Shown here: positions 38,632 through 51,025 of the stretch, piece by piece | How the letters are laid out: every line of letters begins with the position of its first letter | Numbering within the stretch: the first letter of the stretch is position 1 | Assembly: GCA_947034885.2 (NCBI GenBank) | Contig: OZ019759.1 | Span: forward strand, 3,412,501-3,476,500 | Length of the DNA stretch: 64,000 nucleotides | Direction: 5' to 3' | Source of the DNA: Thuidium tamariscinum | Taxonomy: Eukaryota > Streptophyta > Bryopsida > Hypnales > Thuidiaceae | Position numbers and translations under genes: made by a program | The notes under the pieces: generated by a model | What the model was told of the DNA's origin: nothing | The model's input: only the letters and a program-made list of their open reading frames with translations | Database searches by the model: none

Positions 38632-41600
38632 ATGATACCAGGTAGACTCCCCCTCTCGGACAGTGAAAGACAGCGCCTACGGGACGACCAGTTGTGGACA
38701 AGAGAGTTGCAGAGGGCTACCGAACTAAATGTGAGAAAACTGCATTGCCCATGCACCAACTGTCGGGGTCGTAAGAAGTTGTTTTTACGGAATGTTCGGG
38801 AGCATTTGATCCGCTATGGGAGACATCCAGATTGTAGAATGTGGAGAGGTCCAGGGGCACGAGACTCGTCAGACGAGGAGTGGGAGCAGCAATTTTGGGG
38901 ACCGACGGAACCAGAACCAGGGGATTTGGATGCCATGGTTGATACTCGTGGAATGGTTGACCAAGCCTTAGAATCAGCCGAAGATCCTACATTTGCAATG
39001 GAGCGACTCCAGGAAGAAGTTAGAGACAGTTTTGCTGTAGCTGATTCTATCCATGAAGAGTCCATGGAAGCGGGATGTGGTGACATAGCCGAGGAGGTTG
39101 AATGCCGTGATGAGGAACATCCTCCCGACGTGGACACAGGCAATGGCGACGGTGAGCCCCCTTTTTAATGCTTGGGTACTGGAGGAATCACTACGCCCTT
39201 TCTACGACGGTGTTAGGAGCAGCAAACTTGCCGCGACAATATTACTGATGAACTTGTGCAGTGTGCACGGCGTTACCAACCAGTGTGCCAATGAACTTTT
39301 TAGCATATTGCATTTTCATCTCCTACCTGAAAACAATTCCTTGCCAAGAACGTACCATGCAGCAAAATCTCTTACTGGGAAGTTGGGTTTGACATATAAT
39401 ACCATCCATGCTTGTGAGCACGGTTGTGTCCTTTTTCGTGGACCCCATGAGGATGCCCTACGCTGCCCTAAGTGTGGTGGTCGAAGGTATAGAGACGAGG
39501 AGCAGAAGTGCTTCCCACTGAAAGTGCTTCGTCACTTTCCAATCATTCCACGACTCCAGCGGTTGTTCATGAGTCCTAGTATCTCAAAATTGATGGTATG
39601 GCATGCACAGAATCGAAGCAACCGCGAAGGTGGAGATGGCCTAGTCAAACACCCGTGCGACTCCAAAGCGTGGCAACATTTCGAGGAGAATGTGGATCCT
39701 TCTTTTGCAGGAGATGCCCGTAATGTTCACTTTGCGTTGGCAGCAGACGGAGTCAATCCTTACAAGCAGAACCGGTCCTCATGGTCAACTTGGCCTGTAG
39801 TATTGTTGAATTACAACTTGCCCCCATGGTTGAGCACGAAGAAGTTCTTTATTATGTTGGCTCTCTTGATTCCGGGGAGAGAATCAGTGACATCTGATGT
39901 TTTTGACGTGTATCTTGAGCCCCTCGTGGAGGAGTTGTTGGAGTTGTGGACGGGGGTTGCAGCCCATGATGTGTTGAAAGATGTAGGCTCCAAGTCTTTC
40001 CAATTGCGAGCCATGTTGTTGTGGACAATCCACGACTTCCCCGGTTATGGCACTATAGGAGGTTTTGTCCATCAAGGATATGCAGCGTGTCCATGGTGTG
40101 GTGAGGACTTAGGTGCTGAGCATTCTACGGAGTTGGGTAAGCAAACATACGATGGAACCCGACGTTGGCTCCCTGAAGATCATCCTCTCCAGTCTGAGAA
40201 CATGAAGAAGCACTTCAACGGAAAGATGGAAAACCGACCTAAACCACGCACAGTGACAGTGGAGGAGCAGATAAGGCATGCACTAGAGTGTGAGGCATGG
40301 AAGGCAGCTGGAAATAGAGATGGTTCTGCAGGGGACCCTTCCAAAATATATGGCCTAAAACGTCTGAGCATTCTTTTTCGCTTGCCGTATTGGAAAGTGA
40401 GTGACTAGTCTCAAACATGGTTCTAGAAAATGACTTTTCAATGACTGTAATGTGACTTACAAGCCATTCTGAAGTGTCCACTAAGTTATAATGTAGATGG
40501 AGTTTGTCCAAAGTCATCACATACGACTTTTTCATTACTAGTATATGACTTAATACTGTCTTTCGTTCTAGATATACTAACCCTGGAGGTGGTGTTTTAT
40601 TTGTCAGGCATTACTCATTCGGTACACACTGGATCTAATGCACTGCGAACTGAACCTGGCTAAGAACTTCCTCAAAACGATAACAGGTAAGAAGGATACT
40701 GTGAAAGTGAGAAGGGATTTGCAGAGGCGGAACGTGAGGCCACACTTGTGGTTGACCCCACATCCACGCAGAGTAGGGAAGATGGTGAAGCCTCGTGCAT
40801 CGTATGTCTTGACAGATGATGAGTTCGAGAAGTTTGTTAAGTGCATTGAGGCATTAAAAACGCCCAGTGGATATTCATCTGACCTTAGCAAGTGCATGCG
40901 CAAGAAGAATTTTGGAGGCTTGAAGTTCCACGATTATCATGTGCTAATGCAACAAGTCATGCCTCTAGCTCTTCGTGGGCTGATGCAACTTGGACCTCGT
41001 ATGGCTGTCATGAGAATGTGCAAGGTTTTCCGCCGCCTTTGCACAAAGGTGTATAACCCCGCTGACTTTTCCTCTCTTGAAGCAGATGTGGCTGAAAGCA
41101 TGGCATTGTTGGAGATTGAATTCCCGCCATCCTTTTTTGATATCATGACGCATCTTCCCTACCACCTTGCAAAGGAGTTGGACTTGTGTGGACATGTTAG
41201 TGCAAGGTGGATGTATCCGGTGGAAAGATACATGAAGGTCTTGAAGAATCATGTCCGTAACATGGCCCGACCAGAGGCTTGTATGGCAGAGGGCTACTTG
41301 AAAGACGAGTGCATTGGATTCATTACAGAGTACCTCCATAGATTTGAGGCCACTAAGAAACGCGTATGGGATGAAGATGAAGAGTATGGGGATGTAGAGG
41401 AAGTATTGCAAGGGGCAGGCCGGCCATATGTCATGAGTCCAGAATTGAGAGACATGGCCCACCAATACGTGCTCTCCAATGCATCTACAATGCAGAACTT
41501 GGTTGCGTAAGTTCTGTCTTTACCCATTTGTGTTTTTAGAAGCCTCAAAGAATATGAAAACTAGACACCTCCTCACTGTCTTCATGGATTTTGTACTCCA

Positions 41601-44600
41601 TGACGCCTTTGCAATAGTGCAGAAGACACCATGAAGTCATTTTTGAGTTGTGATTAGAAAGAGTAACTTGTAAAATGACTTCTTTGTCACTAGGGGAAGT
41701 AACATGAGAGTGACAATGCTGTAACAACTACCTGCATTTTGCTACAAATCCAAAGACAAGGACTCTCTTGAATGAATGTTGTGCAAAAATTACTCTAGAC
41801 ATTCCTTAGAAGATTATGGAATTTGTACTTTCAGGCAATGGGCGACAGAAAGTGGAGCGAATCCAAATACTCCGACAATAGCGACTTCTTTTCTTGGGAC
41901 AGGTTAGCGGTTGTTTTTGTGCAGGTAAGCGTAATCACTGCGCAGCGGCAGAAGGGTATTTATACCACCCCGATGAGACAACGAACGTCTCCGAGCCGTC
42001 GGAGGCTGATGGCCTGTGTGGCATCGGCCGCTATAATTTCAAACTGGTGACGAGGGTTCGATCTTTGGGTCGTCGCCGGGGCGCCACCCGCCCCTGAGCT
42101 AGTGACAAGATGCAGGAAGTCATGCAAGAGACTGCCGACGGCCGGAGACATTTTTCAGGTGTACTCCAGAAGCATTGAAGGCATGACACCTGCTCCAACT
42201 TTTTCTCCCCCACACAATTTAGGAAGAGTAATGAGTTTTCTAGTTGTCCAAATTGGTTTCATCCAAGGCAGACAATGGAATCCTTTCTTCCAAGACAATT
42301 CCAAGTCAACTCCGTTTGAGTTGGAATATAACAAGAAAATTATTGAAGATAAATTAATGAACCCGCTGACAACCAAAGATTAGGTCTAGATCTTTTAGGT
42401 CTATATTAGAAATCTTTACAGGAAATTGGGTCCTTAGATTTTCTTAAACCCATATGGGCCTGTAATTGTGACTTTAATAAAAGTTATATTGGCCCTTTGA
42501 GTAATGATGCCTGAAAAATGTACAAGTGACATTTCCATCTTACTTGACTCTCTCCAAATCGTACTTTATGAGGTCCGGTTTTTGAGTACCACTTGGAGGT
42601 TACGTACATTCACATGTGAAAAGCCACTCGATTGAATCTCGATTGAATCAAGACCATGGGTAGATTGACCGTGTTTGCCCAGGATAAAGCATTAGCAAGG
42701 TTTGGGTTCTCATGATTTCCAATCATACCGCAGACGGCCGCCATATGTGAGCCCTCGAGATGGCACTCAGGACTCTGGGTCCATTTTTCGCGATTAAATA
42801 GCGAAAATTAGTTAAAATATTCAAGAAAAAGACATAAAAAGAGTGTTGAGGGAGTTTTGGTGTCAGTCTATGCCAAAATGGTGGAAAACCAACTTAGAAG
42901 GTGGAAAATTCCTAATCCTAGAAATTTGAATCATTCTAAGTCTCTAAAGCAAGTTTATGTAAAGATTTAGTAATTCCGAGAGAAATAAGGAATCGAGAAT
43001 TAGTCAGTCCTAGTACGTGTCTATGCAAAGTCAACCTTTTAAGGATGCACGTGACATACTGACTAAGCTAAAAGGATCTACTACGAGCGTGGAAGAGTTA
43101 CCAAGGCTTAAGTTCAATTTTGGAACAAATTGAATTTAAAGGTAAAAACCACTACAATGGATTTGGAGAATTTGCACTTCACGAGATAAAAGATGGAGGA
43201 TTGGAGATTGAAGACTACAGAGAGGTATTCCAAGGGTAGGAGCATGCCAGGAGCGAACAAGAATCAAACAATTGTCCAAGATTCCCAGGCATCGGGAATT
43301 AAATTGTTCAATTGAGCAAAGTAATTCCAAATTACTAAAATTAGAAAGGTGCAAGGTTGCGTGGGACTTACACCAAGAATCTAGGAGTGCCCTAGATGTT
43401 ACCCAATTTATTTCAGATTTTTCCGAAATTCCACGTTGACTCCATGGGAAGTCAACCGCACATAGAAATGTTCGTAAATTCATAGAAATTACATATGATG
43501 CGGTAAAATCTCACTAAAAATTAGGATAGGTTTTTGTGTGCTTAATAAGCGCCCGGTCAAGTTTGAAGACATTCCGACATTCCCAACTACCAAAACCGGC
43601 ATCGGCATCGAATTTCATTGGAAGTTACAAATTGGCGGCGGGTTGACCGGCGTATCAGGAGCGAATGATGTTTGATTGTCGCAAATAAGGAGTCATTCCT
43701 TACTCTCACAGACATTCCTAACAACCCTGGCCTGACAGATTCATCGAAATGCGCAAATCCTAGAAGTTAGATTTTTGACTTTTAATTGGAGTTACTGTAA
43801 TTTCAATTTGGGTGCGCAAATGGCCTAGGAGTGAGGGGTAAGGGGTCCCTTAGGCTAATTGGGGTCTTCTAAAGACAATGGCGCAGACGGTTTTCCGTTT
43901 CGAGTTGTTCCCTAAAAGATAGAGAGGGTCAGCTCTTAGTTTGACTTTTTAATCGTTAATTGCGGTTAATTAGAAGTGATTTTGGAAATATCTCTTGGAA
44001 AATCAAAGATTGGATTTGGTCAAGATCTCTTTCTTGCGTAAAAAGCCATCTTTGGGCTAAAGAAAGACAATTTTCAAAATGACTTTTGGTTAATTTGCAA
44101 AATATGTACGTAAATTAGGGTTAATTCCAAAATATTTTGGGTTAAGATCTTGGATTTGATTTGGCCAAGATTTCTTTTGCCAAATGGGGATGTTTTTAGA
44201 AATTTCCACCATTAAACAACTAATATTTTGGAATTACATTAGGGTAGTTTAGGATAAGAAGTAACAAAGGGTTTTCATCGGCAATTACCGAGAGGGGCCC
44301 GGCCACGGGTATATAAGGGCCCCCCTCGAGGTTGCCAGTACCCTTATTTCTCGCACCAACACTTTGTTCTTCTGTTACTTGTGCCGCCGACACGGTCGGG
44401 GCACTACTTGGACCAAGTATTTTGGCCAAGTCTGGTTTATGTTTAGTTCTTTTCAAGTTTGAAGGCTTAGGGCCCCTTCAATTTTCATTTCTTTTCTTTG
44501 TCACATACTCAAGAGGCAAGACCTCGACGCTTCCTTTGTCACTAATTCACGGAAATTTTGAGCATTGAGCGCCAAAGTTCGGTTTAAATACTGTCATGTG

Positions 44601-47040
44601 TACCTCCTTTGGTTGCAAAATCACAAAATACTAAGACATTTTAAGGATTTAAAGTGAAAGTTAGGTTAAACATTGTCATGTGTACCTCCTTTTGCGAATA
44701 AAACTCTTAAAATACGATTCAACATTTTCACGGCAAAGCTTTGAACTTATAATACCCCAAAGTTATAAACTTAAGAAACCTTGAATTGGGAGTCAAAAGG
44801 GTTAAACACCAAGTGGGGTTATTTCCCATGCCCCGTTAAACATTGCCACATATTCTAGTATTAGAATTAAGGTGTGTTAAACCCAAAATTCAAAGGTACT
44901 TAAACCCAAAAAAATCAAAGTTGTGTGAGAGAGCCAGCCGCTGGGCAGACCAGAGCCAGCAACCGGCGGACCAGAGCCAGCAGCTGGGCGGAGGAGGCCA
45001 GAGGCCGAGCGGACCAAAGCCAGCGTGGCCGGGCGGACCAGGAGCCAGGGTGGCTGAGCGGAGAGAGCTAGTGGCCGGGTGGAGTGAGCCAGCAGGCTGG
45101 GCGGAGAGAGCCGGTCACTCACAAGTGAGATTTTGAAACACAAAAAATTGATTTTTAACAAAATCAAGGGTTGGCAGTTGGCGCCACAACCCCTTTTTTT
45201 TATTTCATTTGAAAATCTAAATCTTAGAGTTTCACATTTCTCACCAAAATATCAACACTCAAACTCCATAGCCGTCGTCTCTCTCATGAAACATTGCAAC
45301 AAAAACCAATTGAGGAAGAAAACTAGACTTGTGAAGAGATTAAGGCTCGGGGATTGCAAAACGGAAGGTATTAACATTATAAAATTAATATCCAAAGGAA
45401 CATTACTATTGAATAAGGTTCCTTATTCCTTGGAAGTTGACCTTTGGAATTAAATAACTATTTAAACGGAATCATACTATTGAGTTTTATTCTTGTTCTT
45501 TAGGAATGTTCTACATTCTTTGGTAGTTAGTTATTAATTAGATTCTTAGAAGGTTTGGATTTTGTTTGTTTTGTTTTATTAGGCCTAATAAGCCAAAAGG
45601 GAAACAAACAAATTGACAACTAATTTCTTTACAAATTAACGCAAATTTAAAAATTAATTAGATTTGAAAAGATTTGATGATAGTTTTCAATTAAAATATT
45701 CTAATAAACCAAAAAGAAACAAACAAAATTGACAACCAATTTCTTTAGAATTAAAATAATTTCAAAATTAATTGGATTTGAAAAGATTTGAAGGAAAATT
45801 CTCATCCAAATTAATTTAATTCAATTGGAATTCGTTGGAATATCAAATTAGAATTAAAATAAACAACAACAAGTAGGTAACTATTAGATTTCCGTCAATT
45901 TCTTTAGATTAGAACATTAACCCACTAGGTAGACTAATTAAATTGCAGTATTTTCCTAATTACCGAGGATTTAGGAATTAAAGGAATTACGCAATTAAAT
46001 TAACGCTATATAACATTTAGTTTCTTTTAAAAAAGGACAAAATTAATTGACCAACAACGTGAGAATTATTATGGATTAGATGGAGAGCCGGGATGATTTC
46101 GATGGCGAGGTTGTAGGAGAATATTTGCACATGATGATGTTTGACAACGGGACCATGGAGATTTACGCAGAGGAGGTAAATCGCCCACTTTTGATTTTCA
46201 TTCTCATCGTTTTACTGTTAAGTTTCTTTTTACCTAATGCTTGGAATTAGATTTAGGCAATATCATTTGATAAAATAGAATAGAGTAGGACCGCTTGGCT
46301 GACTTTCATAATAGAATAGATAAAAACTACAACCACAAATTAGATTAAAGAACACTTAAAAGACGTGACTAAAAGAGTTCATTGCTTGGAAGGCTTTCTT
46401 TTAACACCCAATTAGAAAGAAAACTCAATTAGACATAGGACCCATGTGAAAAACTCTTAGCTCAAGGGTGGAGTTAGGAGCGCTCACAGTAACCATTTCA
46501 GAATAGAAGATGACAGTACCCATACACTTAGTGAGTTACAATAGCGGTGTAGCTTCAATTTTTCAACAACGTTCGGGAGTAGCTGAGGAATCAAATGTCA
46601 ACTACGTGGGAGTCTTGAAGGACATACTAGAGTTGGATTACGGTGCATTCACGACTAAGATCATTTTATTGCGATTCAAGTGGGTGAAAAGCCAAGACAA
46701 TCAAGGTAATCCAACTTATACCAAAGACGAGTCGGGATTCCTCGTCGTAAACTTCCATCACAAATTGTCTCGCATGGCAGACCCGTTCATCTTTCCAAGT
46801 CAGGCCACCCAAGTATTTTTCTCGGATGTCATAGGTAAACCAGGATGGAAAGTGGTGTTATACAAACAAGCTAGAGCAAGACGTGAGGTTGTAGAGACGG
46901 CAGATGCATTCATTAGTACAACAGTAGAGACTGAAGGACTAAGAGCTCCACAGAGGATGCCAAGTCCTCCACCGACAGCAAACCTAGTAGGAGCCATAGA
47001 GTTATCTGAAGAAGATAATTTATTACATGAAGGCTACTAA
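38632..47040 (+). CDS. Outer TNP2-type CACTA transposase
   Basis: Exon 38632-40396 begins with a Transpos_assoc-like zinc motif (CPCTNCRGRKKLF, then REHLIRYG), then an acidic linker and the Transposase_21 core with candidate catalytic aspartates in LAADGVNPY and WTIHDFPGYG and a CPWCGED motif. The donor GTGAGT after YWK joins in phase to 40608 (ALLIRYTLDLMHCELN), opening the DUF4218 exon (40608-41506; SARWMYPVERYMKVLKNHVR). A DUF4216-like exon lies at 46510-47040 (VNYVGVLKDILELDY, KPGWKVVLYKQ). Near 39165, one extra T in a CCCCCTTTTT run shifts the frame; the protein aligns in different frames before and after. This may be a real lesion or a sequencing error. The intron present in the inner TNP2 after HVLMQQ is absent here. 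Between 41.5 and 46.5 kb the gene is interrupted by about 5 kb of AT-rich DNA. It is the less damaged of the two transposases. Confidence 0.8.
41507..46509. other. Long intron-like or inserted tract within outer TNP2
   Basis: A short coding-like exon may lie at about 41836-41910 (after TTTCAG), and another around 46080-46170. Most of the tract is AT-rich without recognised genes. A TATA-like GGGTATATAAGGGCC at about 44308 and TGGCGCCACAACC at about 45179, just after a ...CA end, resemble an LTR promoter and a tRNA-primer site, so a decayed LTR retroelement is possible. No paired LTR was found. GTCATGTGTACCTCCTTT occurs twice, near 44597 and 44676. Confidence 0.35.
44925..45115. repeat. GC-rich minisatellite, about 22-bp units
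   Basis: About eight imperfect units of the type GGGCGGACCAGAGCCAGCAG, very different in composition from the surrounding AT-rich DNA. Open frames on both strands here are by-products of the repeat. Confidence 0.75.
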
Positions 47041-48045
47041 TGCAGTCTGAATTAGGTAGTCAGAAACTAAGATTCCAGTGCATTGTATTTCATGAATTAG
47101 GAATTCGTTTCCTCATGCGTCAATCTGCCCATGCACAACATTTCATCAGAATTGGAATGGGAGGACCTAATTCTATTTGCACAACATCGGAATCGTAATT
47201 GGAGTCATTTTTCAGTAACGTTGTAGTCATATTATAGTCTCACTGTAGTCTCTTTCAGTCATAGTTTAGTTCCAAAGAAGCCACCATTCAGTCGCGACGT
47301 GTAAGTGTCATCCACTTCTGAAGTAGTGACCATGTGAATAGACCTGAAAGTATATAACTGTGCACAAAAAATTTCAATCTTTACCTCCACCACATATTCT
47401 AATTGCAGAGAACATACTAGTGCCATCATTTTGGACCTCTGTCATGACCATATTGTCATGTATTTGCAATTCGGGTTTCCGTAAGAGGCTTAGCATGTGG
47501 AAAAGTCCAATCCTATGTACATGAAGGTATACAACATAGCTTGGAAGGCACGTTAGACGAGCTTGAAGCTGCCAAATCCCTTAAGCGGTCGAAACCCATA
47601 CTTGCAATGCTCATATGTGTTCTGATCACATCATAAGTTCATAAAGAAAAATGCAGTCGCATTTTAGTAGCCTTGCAGTCATGATCTTCCACGTCAACAT
47701 ATAGTCCTGCCCAATCCCTGCCCGCAAAATGCAAACCAAGCAAATTTTTCATGTCCAGTCAATTCTCAGTCATTTTGAAGTACCTCCAAGTCATACCTAA
47801 TGACTAATGACTACTAGTGAATGACTGGATTATCCATGCAGGATGTGCCCTTCTCCCTGCAGCCTTGCAAATAACGGTACTAACAGAAAAACGTAGACTA
47901 CTGTTCTACATCCGTCAAGTCCTAAACCGCAAGTCGCAGGGACGACTGAAAAATGACTGGGACACTGCCTGAACCACAAGGCTGGTACAATTACAGAGGT
48001 AGTAGTCACGATACAGTCAAACCGGACATTGAGTCATTTCCTTGG
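47041..48045. repeat. Right subterminal region with AATGACT/AGTCATT array
   Basis: After the TNP2 3' end the region is non-coding. TGACT/AGTCA motifs occur at about 47205-47290 and densely at 47650-48060, including several exact AATGACT or AGTCATT. This mirrors the left subterminal array. Confidence 0.7.
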
Positions 48046-48075
48046 AGTCATTTATACCCCTGATTTTTTGTAGTG
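48046..48075 (-). repeat. Right terminal inverted repeat of outer CACTA
   Basis: The complement starts CACTACAAAAAATCAGGGG and continues to ATAAATGACT. Flanked on the right by TCA (48076-48078), the target duplication. Confidence 0.9.
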
Positions 48076-48078
48076 TCA

Positions 48079-50992
48079 ATCCCTTCTTTACATGTTCAAG
48101 ATCCTTCATCTTCTCTGGAACAAGAGGTCGAGGATTCCCACTCGACACTGTAGGAAGCCCATCTTCAGTCTCCGACCACAACCGAATCCCCTTGCCATCC
48201 TCTGGCAACCATTTTGGATCGTTACACAAATTTTTGTACTCCATCAAAGGCCATCTGTTTGGATCCATGAAAAGCTTGAATTGCTGGGCTCTAGAATGCC
48301 CCCCTAAAAAATCCCCTCCGGTGCCCAAGTATCCTTGTACAAATGCCTTGAAGTCAGGAACTTCCTCAATGAGATGAGGAATCACTGGGTGCGTTTCGCA
48401 ATCCATAAAAAGACTTCATGAGTCTTGGAAGTGTTGGATAGCTACTTGTCTTCAATCTCGAGCTCCAACGACCAAAAAGAGCATTGATGTCTTCGTGCGT
48501 ATGTCCTACAATGAGGAAATTAATATACACCTCACGAAAAATGCCCTTGCAGACAAGCATAGAGCAAAAAGCAAAAACATATCGGGGTGATTGCAAGAAA
48601 GGGCTGTACTATTTGGCGTCACAATCCAAGTGACTTTCATGCCATTGGCTATAACTTTTGGGGGAATTAAGTCAATGTACTTGAAATTTTTATTGAAGGT
48701 GGCCAACTTGATAGTAAAGAAATTCATTATTTTTCAAAATTTTCCAAAAAACATTTTCTAATTAAATTTTAATTTACCTAATTTGTCACACTTTGCAATT
48801 TAGGGGTTTTTAGTACTGTGGAGTATCCAAAATTAATGATGTAGACTTGAAATTTGTATGGTCTATTTATATACTAAAGATTTATAAGTTGACCAAAAAG
48901 ATTAAAAAAAAACATTATTGTATGTCCTCTACATTGATGCAAATAGGGGCCCCTTGCGCATAGAATTCTTAACATCAAAAAGGGTTTCAAAATAATTCTC
49001 TTGAAGAAATTTAATCATTATTAGTCCTTCTCAAATTGCCAATTTTTACTTTTTCTTAAAATGTCTTTTTCCTATTTTTTATAAATTATTACAAAAAAAA
49101 ATGCAAAAGTGCTCGTTTTCATGATATTTTGCACTTGTCTAGTTCACCTACTTAGAAAATTTTCCTTCACTTTTCCTTCATAGGGTACTTTCTTCTTCAA
49201 GAAATATACATCGAGCATATTTTTTATTTTTTTTTTAAATTGTTTTTCTATTTTTAAAGTACTCCCGAAAAAAAATGAGTACTATTTCAAAACGAGACAA
49301 AAAACGGGAGGCCTTTCTTGCAACCACCCATCGGTTCTTGTTGTCTCCTGAAGCATTGTCTAATTGCAATATTAACACAGGAGGAAGGGGTTTAGCTGGA
49401 AGGGGTTCTTCTGGAGGTGGGAGGAGGGAGTCTAAGCAAGTTTCTACTCCATTTAGAAGTGCTTTTGTCAATGTTGATTGGTCCCTCTCAATAGAAAATA
49501 ACAGGCGTGATGAATTCTTGGGCGCTCCTTCCAAATCACGCAATAATCTTGCAATTGATCCAATAGTATGATTTGAATCTATTGGATAAATACTTAATCC
49601 ATAGTGTGCATAGCGCACATCACCATGACCATGAGCAATTATACCAGTAACTGCTACAAGCATTTTCATGAAAGATTCTGTCACTTTGGTCTTGTGAAAG
49701 AAGTGTGGAGAAGTAGTCTTTGAATGATCCATCTTATCATGAATAATGCACAACATCGTCTTGGGTCGTAGTGTGGAAGTGCATCAATTGGAATAATAGT
49801 ATTCCCTATGAGCTTCTTGCCCTTCATTATGAGTTTTATAAAGATTGGTCCACTTCAATTTTGACTCAACACCCACACAAGCTTTCCTTAATTACTTGTA
49901 GGTGTCACACACTCCACACCTAGCGAAGGTGTCTCCATGTGCTTTTGCAGCATATTCTGGAAAAGAAGCACAACGAATGTTGCTCAAACCGCTTGAAGAT
50001 ATTGGTGGCAAATCCAACATTGCATTGGAAGCATTGATTTCTTCTAATTGCTTGTTCCAACGAAATGAAGATGGCAAAACCATTACAGTCACTTTCTCTC
50101 CAGACCCAAGTGTTCTAGTCTTGTGTGGCATCTGATCAGCATCCTACTCTATAAGAGTTCGAAGTGTGGCAGTAGCTTGAATAGTATGCTTGCGAGGCTT
50201 CTTGCTCCCCAAATTTCCATGAACCTCTGCTTGCTCCCCACTTTTTGCTTTCACTTTGTACCTATAGAATGTACACTTTGCAATCCCATGAATAATCCAC
50301 CAAGCAGTGGGGTACACCTCTCTACCTTTCAAAGTTATCCACTCTTTGCCTCTATTGTCTTTGTGAATCTACCTATGTACCTCTAGAAGTGTCTTGTTAC
50401 GAGCCTTGAAGTCATCCCCTCTATACAGTTCCGTCCGTATTGACTGAATTTGTGCACGTGGGAAAGGTTGCACACAATTCATCTCACCACATGTTTTAGT
50501 AGAAACTGCAGTGATTGACTCCATAGTCAGGAGAAGTTCTTTCTTAGGAAGAACCTCAGGATCAACCCTTTCATGAGTTGTTTCATATGAACGAACCCCC
50601 TTTTGAACTCTTTTGCTTAAGGGATTCATGGCCATGTTGTATATGTGCGTCTGATCGTGATCGTACAATGAGGCTCCGTCATAAAGAAACACTCTCTTGA
50701 TGTGCCAAGAGCGCAGCGACCACATGTTCCCAGAAGAGTAGAGCTCCTCGTTCAAAGACTCTGCAATCTGAATAGCAACTCGGTCGTCACCAAGTGACTT
50801 CCCGTTGTGGTCAACCACCAAATCAGGGTCAACGTTCTGACAAATTCCTCTGGCAATATCCACCCCGTCATTGTTCTGGAGGGTAACAAACTGCGACACC
50901 CATTTCTTACGAGGGATTCCCTCGCACAACCGAACATCATCTGGAAGCGTCGGAACTGGATTTGAAAATTCCTGAGGACTATGAAAATTCAT
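48079..50992 (-). pseudogene. X-A, N-terminal and central part (DUF7869-like, probably transposase-related)
   Basis: Minus-strand gene, one frame from ATG at 50992. In order: an N-terminal region (VSQFVTLQNNDGVDIARGI), a Cys motif (TKTCGEMNCVQPFPRAQI), YPTAWWIIHGIAKCTFYRYK, HDKMDHSKT, GHGDVRYAHYGLSIYPIDSN, LQLDNASGDNKNR, then after a 745-bp insertion YVFAFCSMLVCKGIFREV and FLIVGHTHEDINALFGRWS. The LQLDN...NKN and GHTHEDI motifs are those I associate with DUF7869; an RNase H/DDE-like nuclease fold is plausible, with the aspartates in LDN and HED as candidate catalytic residues. Four in-frame stops interrupt it: 50369 TAG, about 50144 TAG, 49892 TAA and 49784 TGA. A one-base insertion in a T-run near 48398 (LMKSF) shifts the frame. 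The CACTA element then cuts the gene. All four stops are one C-to-T change from CAG, CAA or CGA. Probably dead. Confidence 0.7.
48585..49329. mobile_element. 745-bp TIR element inserted in X-A, superfamily unknown
   Basis: The left end GGGTGATTGCAAGAAAGG and the complement of the right end GGGTGGTTGCAAGAAAGG differ at one of 18 positions. ATCG is duplicated at 48581-48584 and 49330-49333 (a fifth base G also fits). Removing the element plus one duplication restores ...DNKNR/YVFAF... in frame, matching the family. The inside is AT-rich and non-coding. A 4-5 bp duplication with GGGTG termini does not fit CACTA, hAT or typical MULE elements. Confidence 0.85.
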
Positions 50993-51025
50993 TCTGCCAA
51001 AACCAAGTAATATTATCAGGTTACG

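Larger units (their letters stand above)
5075..48075. mobile_element. Outer 43-kb CACTA (En/Spm-type) transposon
   Basis: The left end begins CACTACAAAAAA at 5075 and the right end is its inverted counterpart ending TTTTTTGTAGTG at 48075. The similarity continues imperfectly for about 30 bp, to ATAAATGACT on both sides. Three-base duplications TCA lie at 5072-5074 and 48076-48078, the size expected for CACTA elements. Excision restores the interrupted X-A frame, independent proof of the borders. Dense AATGACT/AGTCATT motifs occupy both subterminal regions, as for TnpA-binding repeats in the family. It carries a leftward TnpA-like gene and a rightward TNP2 transposase. Length is 43,001 bp, of which about 22.9 kb is probably a nested second CACTA element. 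Without that it is about 20 kb, still large for the family. Confidence 0.9.

Noticed and set aside
44843..45167. Pro/Trp- and Ala-rich open frames on both strands
   Set aside because: By-products of the GC-rich minisatellite.
42400..46400. LTR retrotransposon inside outer TNP2
   Set aside because: TATA-like and primer-site-like motifs exist, but no second LTR, target duplication or gag/pol was found; kept only as a possibility in the region note.
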